Source of the DNA: a bacterium | GTDB lineage: Bacteria > Bacillota > Clostridia > Lachnospirales > Lachnospiraceae | Direction of reading: 5' to 3' | Length of the DNA: 64,000 bases | Assembly: GCA_023663725.1 (NCBI GenBank) | Contig: JAMPGX010000004.1 | Span: forward strand, 54,670 to 118,669 | Part shown: piece after piece, positions 19,238 to 26,654 of the stretch | Layout: the number at the start of each line of letters is the position of its first letter | Position numbering within the stretch: the stretch's first letter is position 1 | Notes under the pieces: model-generated | Seen by the model: only the letters and a program-made list of their open reading frames with translations | The model's database searches: none | What the model was told of the DNA's origin: nothing | Translations under genes and position numbers: made by a program

Positions 19238-19266
19238 TTGCTATAACGGATTGCCGGTGCTATAAT
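19238..19266 (+). promoter_or_regulatory. Promoter of the second CPBP gene
   Basis: TTGCTA (19238-19243) and TATAAT (19261-19266) are separated by 17 bases, close to the sigma-A consensus. The start would be near 19273, leaving a leader of about 110 bases. Confidence 0.65.
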
Positions 19267-19297
19267 GATAGCTATAAGCTGATTGGGAAGATTAAAG

Positions 19298-19346
19298 TCC
19301 GGTCAGACAGAGGTCTGATCTAGTGGCGTTTACGCTGGTGGCCGGA
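19298..19346 (+). promoter_or_regulatory. Possible three-way-junction RNA leader
   Basis: TCCGG (19298-19302) pairs with CCGGA (19342-19346) and encloses two hairpins, TCAGAC/GTCTGA (19303-19318) and GCG/CGC (19326-19335). It sits between the promoter and the ribosome site of the CPBP gene. It matches no riboswitch class I know. Confidence 0.3.
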
Positions 19347-19383
19347 GAGAACAAATAAACAAGCTGTGAGGAGGATGCAAGAC

Positions 19384-20358
19384 ATGATCAAGCTGTTGGA
19401 ATTGAAGAAGCCCAAGATGGTGGAGGAGGCTGCTGCGGCCGGAAAAGGACTGAATATTGCGCTGGAGGTGCTGGTGTTTATCGCCGTATTTTTTGTGAGC
19501 TCCATGGCGCAGGGGATCTTGATGACGCCGGGGGAGTTGGTCCTGATGTTTTCCAACGAGGACTACCGAAACGCGGCTGCTACCGGAGATTTGCAGAGAG
19601 CCATAGAGGTGGCGCAGGAGTTGATGCAATCGAACAGCATGCTCGTCCTGTCGCTTTTGTCCACTGCGGGCATCATTCTGGTAACGCTGCTGTTCTGTAA
19701 GCTGATCCAGAAGCGGAAAATGACCACAGTGGGTTTCCAGAAGCAGGGGATGCTGAAGGAATATCTGGTGGGTCTGGGAGTGGGCCTGGTGATCTTTTCC
19801 GTGGCAGTGCTGCTGTGTGTGATCACGGGATCGTTAAAGCTTCAAGGCATATCGGCGACCTTTTCAATTGGCGTGTTCGTGCTGTTCCTGCTGGGCTTTA
19901 TGATTCAGGGAATGGCAGAGGAGGTGCTGTGCAGAGGGTATTTCCTGGTCTCTGTAGGCAGACGCTATCCTCTGGCGGTGGGTATCCTCGCCAACTCATT
20001 GCTCTTTGCGGCGCTGCATCTGCTGAATGACGGAATTTCGGTGCTGGCCTTTATCAATCTGGTGCTCTTCGGTGTGTTTGCTTCCGTGTATTTCATTAAG
20101 CGGGGCAATATCTGGGGCGTGGGCGCCATGCACTCGATCTGGAACCTGGCGCAGGGCAATATCTATGGCATTCGCGTCAGCGGTATGCAGGTTAGCTGCT
20201 CTCTGTTGTCATCTGAGATGGTGGCAGGCCGAGAACTGATCAATGGCGGCGATTTCGGTCTGGAGGGTGGTCTGGCCGTGACGCTGGTGCTGGTTGTCGG
20301 TACTCTGATTATGCTGGCGACCAAACAACAGCAGTATGCAGTGCATAGCAATATTTAA
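19384..20358 (+). CDS. CPBP-family intramembrane protease
   Basis: About 324 residues with eight or so hydrophobic spans and the CPBP motifs EEVLCRGYFLVSVGRR, LLFAALHLLNDG and MHSIWNLAQG. The family cleaves or processes peptides in the membrane, and the substrate is unknown. The first 25 residues are basic and soluble. GAGGAGG at 19368-19374 fits the ATG at 19384 better than the ATG at 19375. It is a single-gene unit with its own promoter and is not closely similar to the CPBP gene at 13107 outside the motifs. Confidence 0.88.
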   Translation: MIKLLELKKPKMVEEAAAAGKGLNIALEVLVFIAVFFVSSMAQGILMTPGELVLMFSNEDYRNAAATGDLQRAIEVAQELMQSNSMLVLSLLSTAGIILVTLLFCKLIQKRKMTTVGFQKQGMLKEYLVGLGVGLVIFSVAVLLCVITGSLKLQGISATFSIGVFVLFLLGFMIQGMAEEVLCRGYFLVSVGRRYPLAVGILANSLLFAALHLLNDGISVLAFINLVLFGVFASVYFIKRGNIWGVGAMHSIWNLAQGNIYGIRVSGMQVSCSLLSSEMVAGRELINGGDFGLEGGLAVTLVLVVGTLIMLATKQQQYAVHSNI

Positions 20359-20377
20359 GGAAATTAGAAAAACAGGC

Positions 20378-20405
20378 TTGACAGGCATTGCCTGTCATGT
20401 ATAAT
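20378..20405 (+). promoter_or_regulatory. Consensus promoter overlapped by a 19-bp operator palindrome
   Basis: TTGACA (20378-20383) and TATAAT (20400-20405) lie 16 bases apart. The sequence from 20379 to 20397 is a perfect inverted repeat, TGACAGGCA-T-TGCCTGTCA, covering most of the -35 and the spacer. This is the usual place for a repressor operator. The next base pairs downstream form a terminator-like hairpin rather than a gene. Confidence 0.75.
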
Positions 20406-20411
20406 AAGAAT

Positions 20412-20475
20412 TACAACAGCAGAAAGAATAGCAATCTCAAATCATTTGGGGCGCTATTCTTTCTGCTATTTTATT
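20412..20475 (+). ncRNA. Short hairpin transcript ending in a terminator
   Basis: A transcript from the promoter at 20378 would begin near 20412. It would almost at once enter a perfect 15-bp stem (20418-20432 with 20453-20467, AGCAGAAAGAATAGC in the first arm) with a 20-base loop, followed by ATTTTATTT. The unit is about 60 nt and has no room for a gene. It may be a small RNA or an attenuator for the downstream stefin-like gene at 20683. Confidence 0.5.
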
Positions 20476-20480
20476 TCTCA

Positions 20481-20546
20481 GAACGGGAAGAGGCGTATGA
20501 GGACGGCAGGGAGGCCGGAATCACGATTGACAAGCCTCTTGTATAG
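20481..20546 (+). pseudogene. Possible remnant of a gene C-terminus
   Basis: A 21-codon open stretch ending in TAG reads EREEAYEDGREAGITIDKPL, the kind of acidic, Gly-Arg-Glu-rich tail seen at the end of Rpn-family transposase-like proteins. It has no start codon or ribosome site and begins right after the hairpin terminator. It may also be chance. Confidence 0.25.
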
Positions 20547-20682
20547 TATAACTAATTCAAACAAGACAATGTGAAATTATTTTTAGAGAATATTAAACAG
20601 GCATGCGATTGCGCATGAATAAAGCCGATATATAAAATAAGATTGACAAGAAGGCGGTTCTCTGATAAAGGAGGATAATACT

Positions 20683-20979
20683 ATGTCGGCTATAGCAGGT
20701 GGGTATCAGGTACATCCCCAGATAGGGGAACAGGAAAAAGCAGTTTTTGAGTATGCGATGAAAGACCATGTAGGAATGAATTTTGAACCGGTGGCAGTAG
20801 CAACTCAGGTAGTAAATGGCATCAATTACATCTTTATCTGCACCGGTTCGCCAGTAGTACTGCATCCGGAAACAGAGCTGTACGCAGTGCAGATTTACAC
20901 ACAGTTTGCGCACAGCGTAGCGCCCAAGGTGGAGATCAAGTCTATTGAGCAGATAGACGTTGCCAAATTGGTTGGGTAA
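20683..20979 (+). CDS. Small stefin/cystatin-like protein, 98 aa
   Basis: A 98-residue soluble protein with no signal peptide and an excellent ribosome site (AAAGGAGG). Its order of elements resembles type 1 cystatins (stefins): a Gly-Gly near the N-terminus (SAIAGGYQ), an amphipathic helix (EQEKAVFEYAMKDHVG), a strand, and the loop ATQVVNGINYIFICTG, which aligns with the QVVAGTNYF loop of stefins. A further strand (ELYAVQIYTQ) follows. Stefins inhibit papain-like cysteine proteases. If active, a cytoplasmic bacterial member would inhibit an internal protease. It may equally keep the fold only. A terminator follows at 21031. Confidence 0.75.
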   Translation: MSAIAGGYQVHPQIGEQEKAVFEYAMKDHVGMNFEPVAVATQVVNGINYIFICTGSPVVLHPETELYAVQIYTQFAHSVAPKVEIKSIEQIDVAKLVG

Positions 20980-21030
20980 GTAACTGTAACATACTCGTTC
21001 ATTCCGCCGTTTTATCAATCTGACCAGGAG

Positions 21031-21078
21031 CCTCCGGCTGCCGCTGATCTTAGGGTAGTCGGAGGTATTTATATTTTA
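21031..21078 (+). terminator. Terminator after the stefin-like gene
   Basis: CCTCCG (21031-21036) pairs with CGGAGG (21060-21065), with further partial pairing inside, and is followed by TATTTATATTTT. It lies between the convergent stefin-like and GNAT genes and may serve both. Confidence 0.65.
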
Positions 21079-21939
21079 CGCATGAGCCAGAGAGGGGATT
21101 CGCAGCCTTTCCCGCTCCATGATCTCCAGTTCCGCACCCTTTATAAACAAGGTGCAGTCCTCCTCCCGCAGCTCCGACACCTGACAACCGGCGCTGTGGG
21201 CCGGGGTAAAGCCCAGAGTGACCTGTCTGATCTCTCCGCCAAACAACTCCAGCACATCCGCCAGCTCCGTCAATGTGCCGGAAAAAACGTTGTGCAGAAA
21301 GAGCTCCGTCCCCTGCCAGTCCGCCACCGCATAGGTGGAGCTGGGAGCATGGTAGTACACATTCTCCTGCATAAATTTGGTCACATAGAAAAACAAGAGT
21401 CCCCGATTGCCTGTCAGGTCCAGGCGGCCACGGAATACGCTGCGCTCCGCCGCCTGTTCCAGCCGCGCCCAGGCAGCGGCGCAGTCCATGGCAACAGGGA
21501 CAAACCTGCACGGCCCCGCGCCGTGGAGGGACAGACTGTATTGGTATTCCCGGCTTTTTTGAAAACCGAATCTGGGATAGAAGTCCAGCACTCTGTCATT
21601 GGCAAAGAGGTAGACACCGTCCGTCTTTCCGCGATAGTCGGCGTCTATCCGCTCCATAATGGCTCGAATATAACCCCGATGACGGTGTGTTTCCTCTGTC
21701 ATCACAGTACCCAGTTGTAAGAAGTGCTTTACGCTGCCGTCAAACAACATATCGGTGATATTTACCGATACATTGGCGACCACCTGCCCATGCTCTACCG
21801 CAGAGTAGGGATTGTAGGCGTCCTCCCAGAATCCGTTTTGATACCAATCCTCGAAGTCCAGACCGAAGGTCTTTCCTGCCAGTTCGTTGAAGCTGCGCCG
21901 CAGGACGGCGTTGTCCCGATAATCTTTTATGATCTTCAT
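21076..21939 (-). CDS. GNAT-family N-acetyltransferase, two-domain
   Basis: About 287 residues. The N-terminal half has a GNAT fold with LQLGTVMTEETHRHRGYIRAI, where R/H-x-x-G-x-I is the acetyl-CoA loop, and DFYPRFGFQKSREYQYSL. The C-terminal half (about 150-287) resembles the extra domain of Eis-like or GNAT-SCP2-like acetyltransferases, but the match is weak. The substrate is unknown. The preferred start at 21939 (MKIIKDYRDN) follows GAGG. An upstream ATG at 21993 is in frame but has no good ribosome site. Confidence 0.82.
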   Translation of the reverse strand: MKIIKDYRDNAVLRRSFNELAGKTFGLDFEDWYQNGFWEDAYNPYSAVEHGQVVANVSVNITDMLFDGSVKHFLQLGTVMTEETHRHRGYIRAIMERIDADYRGKTDGVYLFANDRVLDFYPRFGFQKSREYQYSLSLHGAGPCRFVPVAMDCAAAWARLEQAAERSVFRGRLDLTGNRGLLFFYVTKFMQENVYYHAPSSTYAVADWQGTELFLHNVFSGTLTELADVLELFGGEIRQVTLGFTPAHSAGCQVSELREEDCTLFIKGAELEIMERERLRIPSLAHA

Positions 21940-22166
21940 GTCTACCTCATTCCCCCAAACTTCTCGCCACCTGTAGTTCATTCCTGCGTACAATGAGCCA
22001 AGCGCCGTTCTTGCACGAGCATTTGACGCACTCTATTTTCTCTCTGCCTCAATTCTGTATAATCAGATTAGCAGAGATATTCTCCGTTTAAAACCTTGGA
22101 ATTATTTCTAAAAAAGAATGAGCCAGACGAGGGGAATATAGTCTCTAAAATTTTGCAATAAACCTA

Positions 22167-22195
22167 TTGACATACTAGGTAAATGGTGTTAATAT
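22167..22195 (+). promoter_or_regulatory. Promoter of the first met operon, with flanking inverted repeats
   Basis: TTGACA (22167-22172) and TAATAT (22190-22195) are 17 bases apart. ACCTA (22162-22166) and TAGGT (22176-22180) form an inverted repeat around the -35, and TTCC-N5-GGAA follows just past the -10 (about 22203-22215). Either may bind the Rrf2/CymR-type regulator encoded at 25067. That link is an inference. Confidence 0.7.
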
Positions 22196-22245
22196 AACCA
22201 TATTCCGAACAGGAAACCTATTTTATAGAACACGAGGTAGAGACA

Positions 22246-22359
22246 ATGGATATCAGAAATGTGAATTTCAATATAAACATGTGTTGCTGTCGAATGCATT
22301 TTTCACGGATAAGTGATATGACCGAATGCATCGACTCAACTTGTCGCGCATTGGGATAA
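22246..22359 (+). CDS. Cysteine-rich leader peptide, 37 aa
   Basis: ATG at 22246 lies eight bases after AGG in CGAGGTAGA and the frame ends in TAA at 22357-22359. The peptide begins MDIRNVNFNINMCCCR. Three Cys codons in a row lie at residues 13-15, with two more at 28 and 33. There is no similarity to a functional protein. Its place between a good promoter and a terminator, in front of a sulfur amino-acid transporter, is that of an attenuation leader: ribosomes short of Cys-tRNA would stall at the CCC run. Poly-Cys leader peptides are known in other bacteria upstream of sulfur genes. This assignment is inference from layout. Confidence 0.7.
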   Translation: MDIRNVNFNINMCCCRMHFSRISDMTECIDSTCRALG

Positions 22360-22421
22360 GTCTCTTGGGACGGAGGCATAATGTATCATTTATCCGGGGA
22401 TTTTTAAGGACCCGGTTTTTT
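22289..22421 (+). promoter_or_regulatory. Transcription attenuator with alternative stems
   Basis: Stem 1 pairs 22289-22299 with 22326-22335 (one bulged A) and starts at the third Cys codon. Stem 2 reuses 22325-22335 with 22343-22352. GGATAA (22354-22359) can pair with TTATCC (22390-22395), which excludes the terminator CCGGG/CCCGG (22394-22398 with 22411-22415) followed by seven T. These exclusive pairings are those expected for ribosome-controlled termination ahead of metN. The exact switching order needs a folding calculation. Confidence 0.6.
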
Positions 22422-22487
22422 TATGCGCAAATATGCCGTGTAATGCCTGATCACAGACGGCGGCAGGGAATTCGAGGGGTATAGAAG

Positions 22488-23513
22488 ATGATTCGACTGA
22501 ACAAAATCAATAAAAGTTTTTCCGACAGCAAAAAGACCGTCAAAGCGCTGCATGATGTCACCATCCATGTTGAGAAGGGAGACATATACGGCATAATCGG
22601 TTTTTCCGGCGCAGGAAAGTCCACTTTGATTCGCATGGTCAATCGCCTGGAGAAACCGGACAGCGGCAGTGTGACAGTGGACGGTCAGGAGTTGACAGAT
22701 CTCTCCGGAGCGCAGTTGCGGAAGGTTCGGCGCAAGATCGGGATGGTATTTCAGCAGTTCAATCTGCTGGAGTCGAAGACAGTGTTTCAAAATGTAGCGA
22801 TTCCGCTGATTCTGGAGGGAGCGGATAAGGATCGGATTGCGAAACGTGTACAGGAGGTTTTGCGGTTTGTGGAACTGGAGGACAGAGGAGACGCTTATGT
22901 CAGTCAGCTTTCCGGAGGGCAAAAACAGAGAGTGGGGATTGCCAGAGCCATGGCGACAGAGCCGTCTATTCTGCTGTGCGATGAGGCTACAAGTGCATTG
23001 GACCCCAAGACAACAGAGTCCATTTTGCATCTGCTGAAACGAATTAACCGCGAGATGGGGGTTACGATCCTGCTGATCACTCATCAGATGCAGGTGATTC
23101 AGATGATCTGTAATAAGGTGGCAGTCATGGAAGAGGGACGGGTTGTAGAACAGGGAGGTGTGATGGAGGTATTCAGCCGTCCCAGAGTGGCGGTCACACA
23201 GGAATTTGTCAGAACCGTCATTTGTGACCAGATTCCGGAGAGCATTGTAGAGCTGCTGTATGACGAACAGAGAAACTATCGGGTGGAGCGGCTGAAATTT
23301 ATCGGCAATAGCGTCAAAAGACCTGTGATTTTTGACATCTGCCATATAGACGGTATCGAGGTCAATATTTTGGGAGCAACGGTGCAGGAGCTGGAGGACA
23401 GTGTCATGTGTATCTTTATCCTACAGCTTATAGGCGAGGATGGCTCGCTGGACAGGGTCGAGGAAAAAATAGACGCAGTGGGCGTTTTGCGGGAAAGGGT
23501 GGTGATCGGCTGA
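22488..23513 (+). CDS. metN: Methionine-type ABC transporter ATP-binding protein
   Basis: A 341-residue peripheral ATPase. Walker A is GFSGAGKSTLIR, the signature LSGGQKQRVGIARAM, and Walker B ILLCDEATSALD, followed by a conserved His in LLITHQM. The C-terminal 80 residues form a NIL domain, the ligand-binding regulatory domain typical of MetN, which shuts down transport when internal methionine is high. The first gene after the attenuator, it is read with metI (one-base overlap of stop and start) and metQ. Because of the Cys leader, the substrate may be cystine or another sulfur amino acid instead of methionine. GAGGGG precedes the ATG. Confidence 0.93.
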   Translation: MIRLNKINKSFSDSKKTVKALHDVTIHVEKGDIYGIIGFSGAGKSTLIRMVNRLEKPDSGSVTVDGQELTDLSGAQLRKVRRKIGMVFQQFNLLESKTVFQNVAIPLILEGADKDRIAKRVQEVLRFVELEDRGDAYVSQLSGGQKQRVGIARAMATEPSILLCDEATSALDPKTTESILHLLKRINREMGVTILLITHQMQVIQMICNKVAVMEEGRVVEQGGVMEVFSRPRVAVTQEFVRTVICDQIPESIVELLYDEQRNYRVERLKFIGNSVKRPVIFDICHIDGIEVNILGATVQELEDSVMCIFILQLIGEDGSLDRVEEKIDAVGVLRERVVIG

Positions 23514-24193
23514 TGGAAGGATTTTTGGGGTTAAAAATATTTAAAGTTTCTGTAGAACGGCTGTTGCTCAACGGAGGCCAGACTTTGTATATGGTGGGTT
23601 TTTCCCTGTTGATTGGCACAATGGTGGGATTTCTGATGGCACTGGTATTGGTGCTTTGTCGGAAAGGCGGTCTGGCGGAAAACAGAATCCTATATCAGAT
23701 CGTGAACTTTTATATCAATGTGGTGCGGAGCGTTCCGTTTATCATTCTGCTGGTGACCATAATGCCGTTGACCCGAACAATTATGGGCACTACCATTGGC
23801 AGCAGGGCGGCGCTGGTTCCCCTGGTCGTCTATATCAGTCCCTATCTGGCCAGACTGATAGAAAACAGTCTGCTGGAGGTTCCGTCCGGCATCCTGGAGG
23901 CGGCGCAGGCCATGGGAGCGTCCGGTTGGCAGATCATACGTTATTTCCTGGTGCCCGAGACGTTGGGGTCCGTCGTTCTGGCGTTGACCACCGGAACCAT
24001 CGGTCTGCTGGGGGCGTCCGCCATGGCAGGCTACTGCGGAGGCGGCGGTATCGGCGATCTGGCGCTGACCTATGGCTATGAGAAGATGAACACCCCTTTG
24101 ATGGTATTTACAGTGGTGATTTTGGTGATATTGGTGCAGCTGCTCCAGATCGCCGGCAATCGGTTTTCCCGGAAACTTCGGGAGCACCGGTGA
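23513..24193 (+). CDS. metI: Methionine-type ABC transporter permease
   Basis: A 226-residue integral membrane protein with five predicted spans. The EAA loop (LEAAQAMGASGWQIIRYFLV) contacts MetN. The final part GTIGLLGASAMAGYCGGGGIGDLAL is a MetI hallmark. The start overlaps the metN stop (TGATG), so the two are translationally coupled. It pairs with MetN and MetQ to import a sulfur amino acid. Confidence 0.93.
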   Translation: MEGFLGLKIFKVSVERLLLNGGQTLYMVGFSLLIGTMVGFLMALVLVLCRKGGLAENRILYQIVNFYINVVRSVPFIILLVTIMPLTRTIMGTTIGSRAALVPLVVYISPYLARLIENSLLEVPSGILEAAQAMGASGWQIIRYFLVPETLGSVVLALTTGTIGLLGASAMAGYCGGGGIGDLALTYGYEKMNTPLMVFTVVILVILVQLLQIAGNRFSRKLREHR

Positions 24194-24231
24194 CAAATAA
24201 ATCATAAATTTTTAAAAAGAGGAGAGATATT

Positions 24232-25062
24232 ATGAAAAAGACACTGCGAACAATGTTACTGCTGACGGTGCTTGCACTGTATATGACAGCCTGCAAGGGC
24301 GCGGAAAGCCCGACGGCTGGTGCGGCATCCAAAACGGAGATCGTCTATGGCAAGTCCCAGGGACCTTACACGGAATTGTTTGAGGCGGCCATTGTCCCTA
24401 TTCTGGAAGATCAGGGCTATACCCTTAAGGGCGTGGACTTCTCCGATCTGCTGACTGCGGATATTGCGCTGAATGACGGCGAGGTGGATGTAAATGTGGA
24501 GCAGCACACGGCATATGCTGAGAATTTCAATGCCAATAACGGCGGAGATCTGGTGCCTATCAGTCCCATTCCCACGGTTCCCGCCGGCATCTACTCTGCC
24601 ACCCACGGCTCTCTGGAAGAAGTGGCAAAAGGGGCAAAGATCGCCGTACCCAATGATGCCTCCAACACGGCGCGCGCCTATGCTCTGCTGCAGAAGATCG
24701 GCTGGATCAAACTGAATCCGGAGGTGGAACTCTCGGCGGTCACGCAGGATGAGATCGTGGAGAATCCTAAAAATCTGGAATTTGTGGAGATGAAATCTCT
24801 CACGATTCCTGCCGCCATACAGGATTTTGACTATGTGGTGATCACAGGCAGTATTGTATACAATGCGGGGATCGATCCCTCCACAGCGTTGGCCACGGAG
24901 GATATTCAGGAACATCTGGTTCTTCAGGTGGTGGTCAAGGAGGCCAATAAATCCGCTCCCTGGGCACAGGCTATTGTGGATGCCTATCACTCCGACGCGT
25001 TTAAGGAGTATCTGGAGAAAAACAACGACGGGCTGTGGTGGATTCCCGAGGAATTGCGATAG
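24232..25062 (+). CDS. metQ: MetQ-family substrate-binding lipoprotein
   Basis: A 276-residue NlpA-family lipoprotein. The signal peptide ends with the lipobox MTAC (Cys at about 21). The body contains the family segments VDVNVEQHTAY, KIAVPNDASNTARAYALLQK and LNPEVELSAVTQDEI. It is anchored outside and delivers ligand to the MetNI complex. It differs clearly from the second MetQ at 27418 (which has FQHRIYL in place of VEQHTAY), so the two transporters may have different ligands. GAGGAG precedes the ATG. It ends four bases before the convergent Rrf2 gene. Confidence 0.92.
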   Translation: MKKTLRTMLLLTVLALYMTACKGAESPTAGAASKTEIVYGKSQGPYTELFEAAIVPILEDQGYTLKGVDFSDLLTADIALNDGEVDVNVEQHTAYAENFNANNGGDLVPISPIPTVPAGIYSATHGSLEEVAKGAKIAVPNDASNTARAYALLQKIGWIKLNPEVELSAVTQDEIVENPKNLEFVEMKSLTIPAAIQDFDYVVITGSIVYNAGIDPSTALATEDIQEHLVLQVVVKEANKSAPWAQAIVDAYHSDAFKEYLEKNNDGLWWIPEELR

Positions 25063-25066
25063 ACTT

Positions 25067-25486
25067 TTAAGTTTCGCTCCCCTCGGTACGAATTAAGTCC
25101 GCCAGAGTGATATTGCCCAGATAGTCTTGGATCAGCCTGTCAAGTCCCTGCCATACAGACAGGGTGCGGCAGGCGGACGCTCTGGGACACGCGGGCGCGT
25201 CCCGCTCCAGACAGGCAACCGGAGCAAGAGAGTCCTCCGTCAGCGACAGAATACTCAGAACCGTGTATTGGTCGGGGGTGCGGGTCAGCTTATATCCGCC
25301 GCCTTTTCCCCGAAGGCCGCTTACAAACCGGGCCTTTACCAGCAGTTTGACGATACCCTCCAAATACTTTTCGGAGATTTCCTGACGCTGGGCTATAATT
25401 TTCAGCGGAATAAAATCTTCGGACGGATGCTCCGCAAGGTCGATCATAACTCTTAGCGCATAGCGTCCTCTGGTAGATATTAACAT
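25067..25486 (-). CDS. Rrf2-family transcriptional regulator
   Basis: A 139-residue winged-helix protein. The N-terminal HTH reads STRGRYALRVMIDLAEH, with the recognition region SEKYLEGIVKLLVKA and wing SGLRGKGGGYKL. Three Cys lie in the pattern C-x7-C-x5-C (ACLERDAPACPRASACRTL), close to the Fe-S cluster ligands of IscR/NsrR-type members. Clostridial Rrf2 proteins of this shape include CymR-like cysteine regulators. Its place between two met-type operons makes it their likely regulator. It is divergent from the second operon, with a shared 120-bp intergenic region that holds TTCC (25503) and GGAA (25518). Confidence 0.9.
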   Translation of the reverse strand: MLISTRGRYALRVMIDLAEHPSEDFIPLKIIAQRQEISEKYLEGIVKLLVKARFVSGLRGKGGGYKLTRTPDQYTVLSILSLTEDSLAPVACLERDAPACPRASACRTLSVWQGLDRLIQDYLGNITLADLIRTEGSET

Positions 25487-25607
25487 GTTATGCCTCCTGC
25501 TTTTCCGGATGAATTAAGGAATAAATCTATTATACAACAGGGTTGGCGGGGAATCAATGGAGGAATGGGTTAGCGAAACGGGATACAAGATACAGGGAGG
25601 AATATCA

Positions 25608-26654
25608 GTGATTGAGTTTATTCATGTTTCTAAGGATTTTGGAAAAGGGCGGCAGGAGGTTCACGCTGTCAGGGATGTTTCCCTTTCCATTGAGAAAGGG
25701 GAGATATTCGGAATCATCGGGTTCTCGGGAGCCGGAAAATCTACGCTTGTGCGATGCATCAATCTGCTGGAGAGGCCCACGGCGGGTACAGTGGTCGTGG
25801 ATGGTCAGAAGATGACGGAGCTTTCCGTCAGGCAGTTGCGGCGCGCCAGAAAACGGATTGGCATGATCTTTCAGCACTTTAATTTGATGCCGTCCCGCAC
25901 AGTTTTTGGCAACGTAGCCTATCCGCTGAAAGGGAGCGGATTGAGACCGCAGGAGATAGCGGATAAGGTACGCGGGCTGCTGGAGTTGGTGGGCATTGGG
26001 GATAAAGAAAACGCGTATCCCAACCAGCTTTCCGGCGGTCAGAAACAGCGGGTGGCCATTGCCCGCGCTCTGGCCAACGATCCCGGCGTCCTGCTGTGCG
26101 ATGAGGCGACTTCCGCTTTAGACCCGCAGACTACCAAAGCCATTTTGCGGCTCCTAAAACACCTGAATGAGAAATTGGGAATCACGGTGGTAGTCATCAC
26201 CCATGAGATGGCCGTGGTCAAGGAGATCTGCGACAGAGTCGCCGTGATGGAGCATGGACGGGTAGTGGAACAGGGGGAGGTATTTTCCATCTTTGCCTCT
26301 CCCCGACAGGACATCACGCAGAACTTTATCCGCACCACATCCAGCCTCAGGAAGATTGACGAGCTGGTGGCGGCGGACTCTCCGATCGTCGCGCTTGATT
26401 CCGGAGAGGTGATCGTCAGGCTGTCTTACATACAGCGGAATGTCTCTGAGCCGTTGATCTCTACCGTGTCACAGAAGTATCGGGTCACAATGAACATTAT
26501 TTTCGCGGATATAGAGATCGTACAGGATGCTCCGGTGGGCGGGACGGTAGCGATTATCAGCGGAGAGCCGCAGCAGATTGAGGGAGCGATAGAGTATCTG
26601 CAGGAAAAGAATGTACATGTGGAGGTGATAAAAGATGCAAGAATTTCTGAATAA
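25608..26654 (+). CDS. metN: Methionine-type ABC transporter ATP-binding protein (second copy)
   Basis: About 348 residues with Walker A GFSGAGKSTLVR, the signature LSGGQKQRVAIARAL, Walker B LLCDEATSALD, and a C-terminal NIL domain. It is similar to but distinct from the first MetN. I chose the GTG at 25608 because it follows GGGAGG and gives the N-terminus VIEFIHVSKDFGKG. An in-frame ATG at 25557 lacks a ribosome site. metI overlaps its 3' end by 20 bases. The operon continues into three catabolic or salvage enzymes. Confidence 0.93.
   Translation: MIEFIHVSKDFGKGRQEVHAVRDVSLSIEKGEIFGIIGFSGAGKSTLVRCINLLERPTAGTVVVDGQKMTELSVRQLRRARKRIGMIFQHFNLMPSRTVFGNVAYPLKGSGLRPQEIADKVRGLLELVGIGDKENAYPNQLSGGQKQRVAIARALANDPGVLLCDEATSALDPQTTKAILRLLKHLNEKLGITVVVITHEMAVVKEICDRVAVMEHGRVVEQGEVFSIFASPRQDITQNFIRTTSSLRKIDELVAADSPIVALDSGEVIVRLSYIQRNVSEPLISTVSQKYRVTMNIIFADIEIVQDAPVGGTVAIISGEPQQIEGAIEYLQEKNVHVEVIKDARISE

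Noticed and set aside
22360..22421. SAM-type (S-box) riboswitch or T-box before metN
   Set aside because: None of the S-box core motifs or the T-box sequence is present. The poly-Cys frame and the terminator explain the region better.
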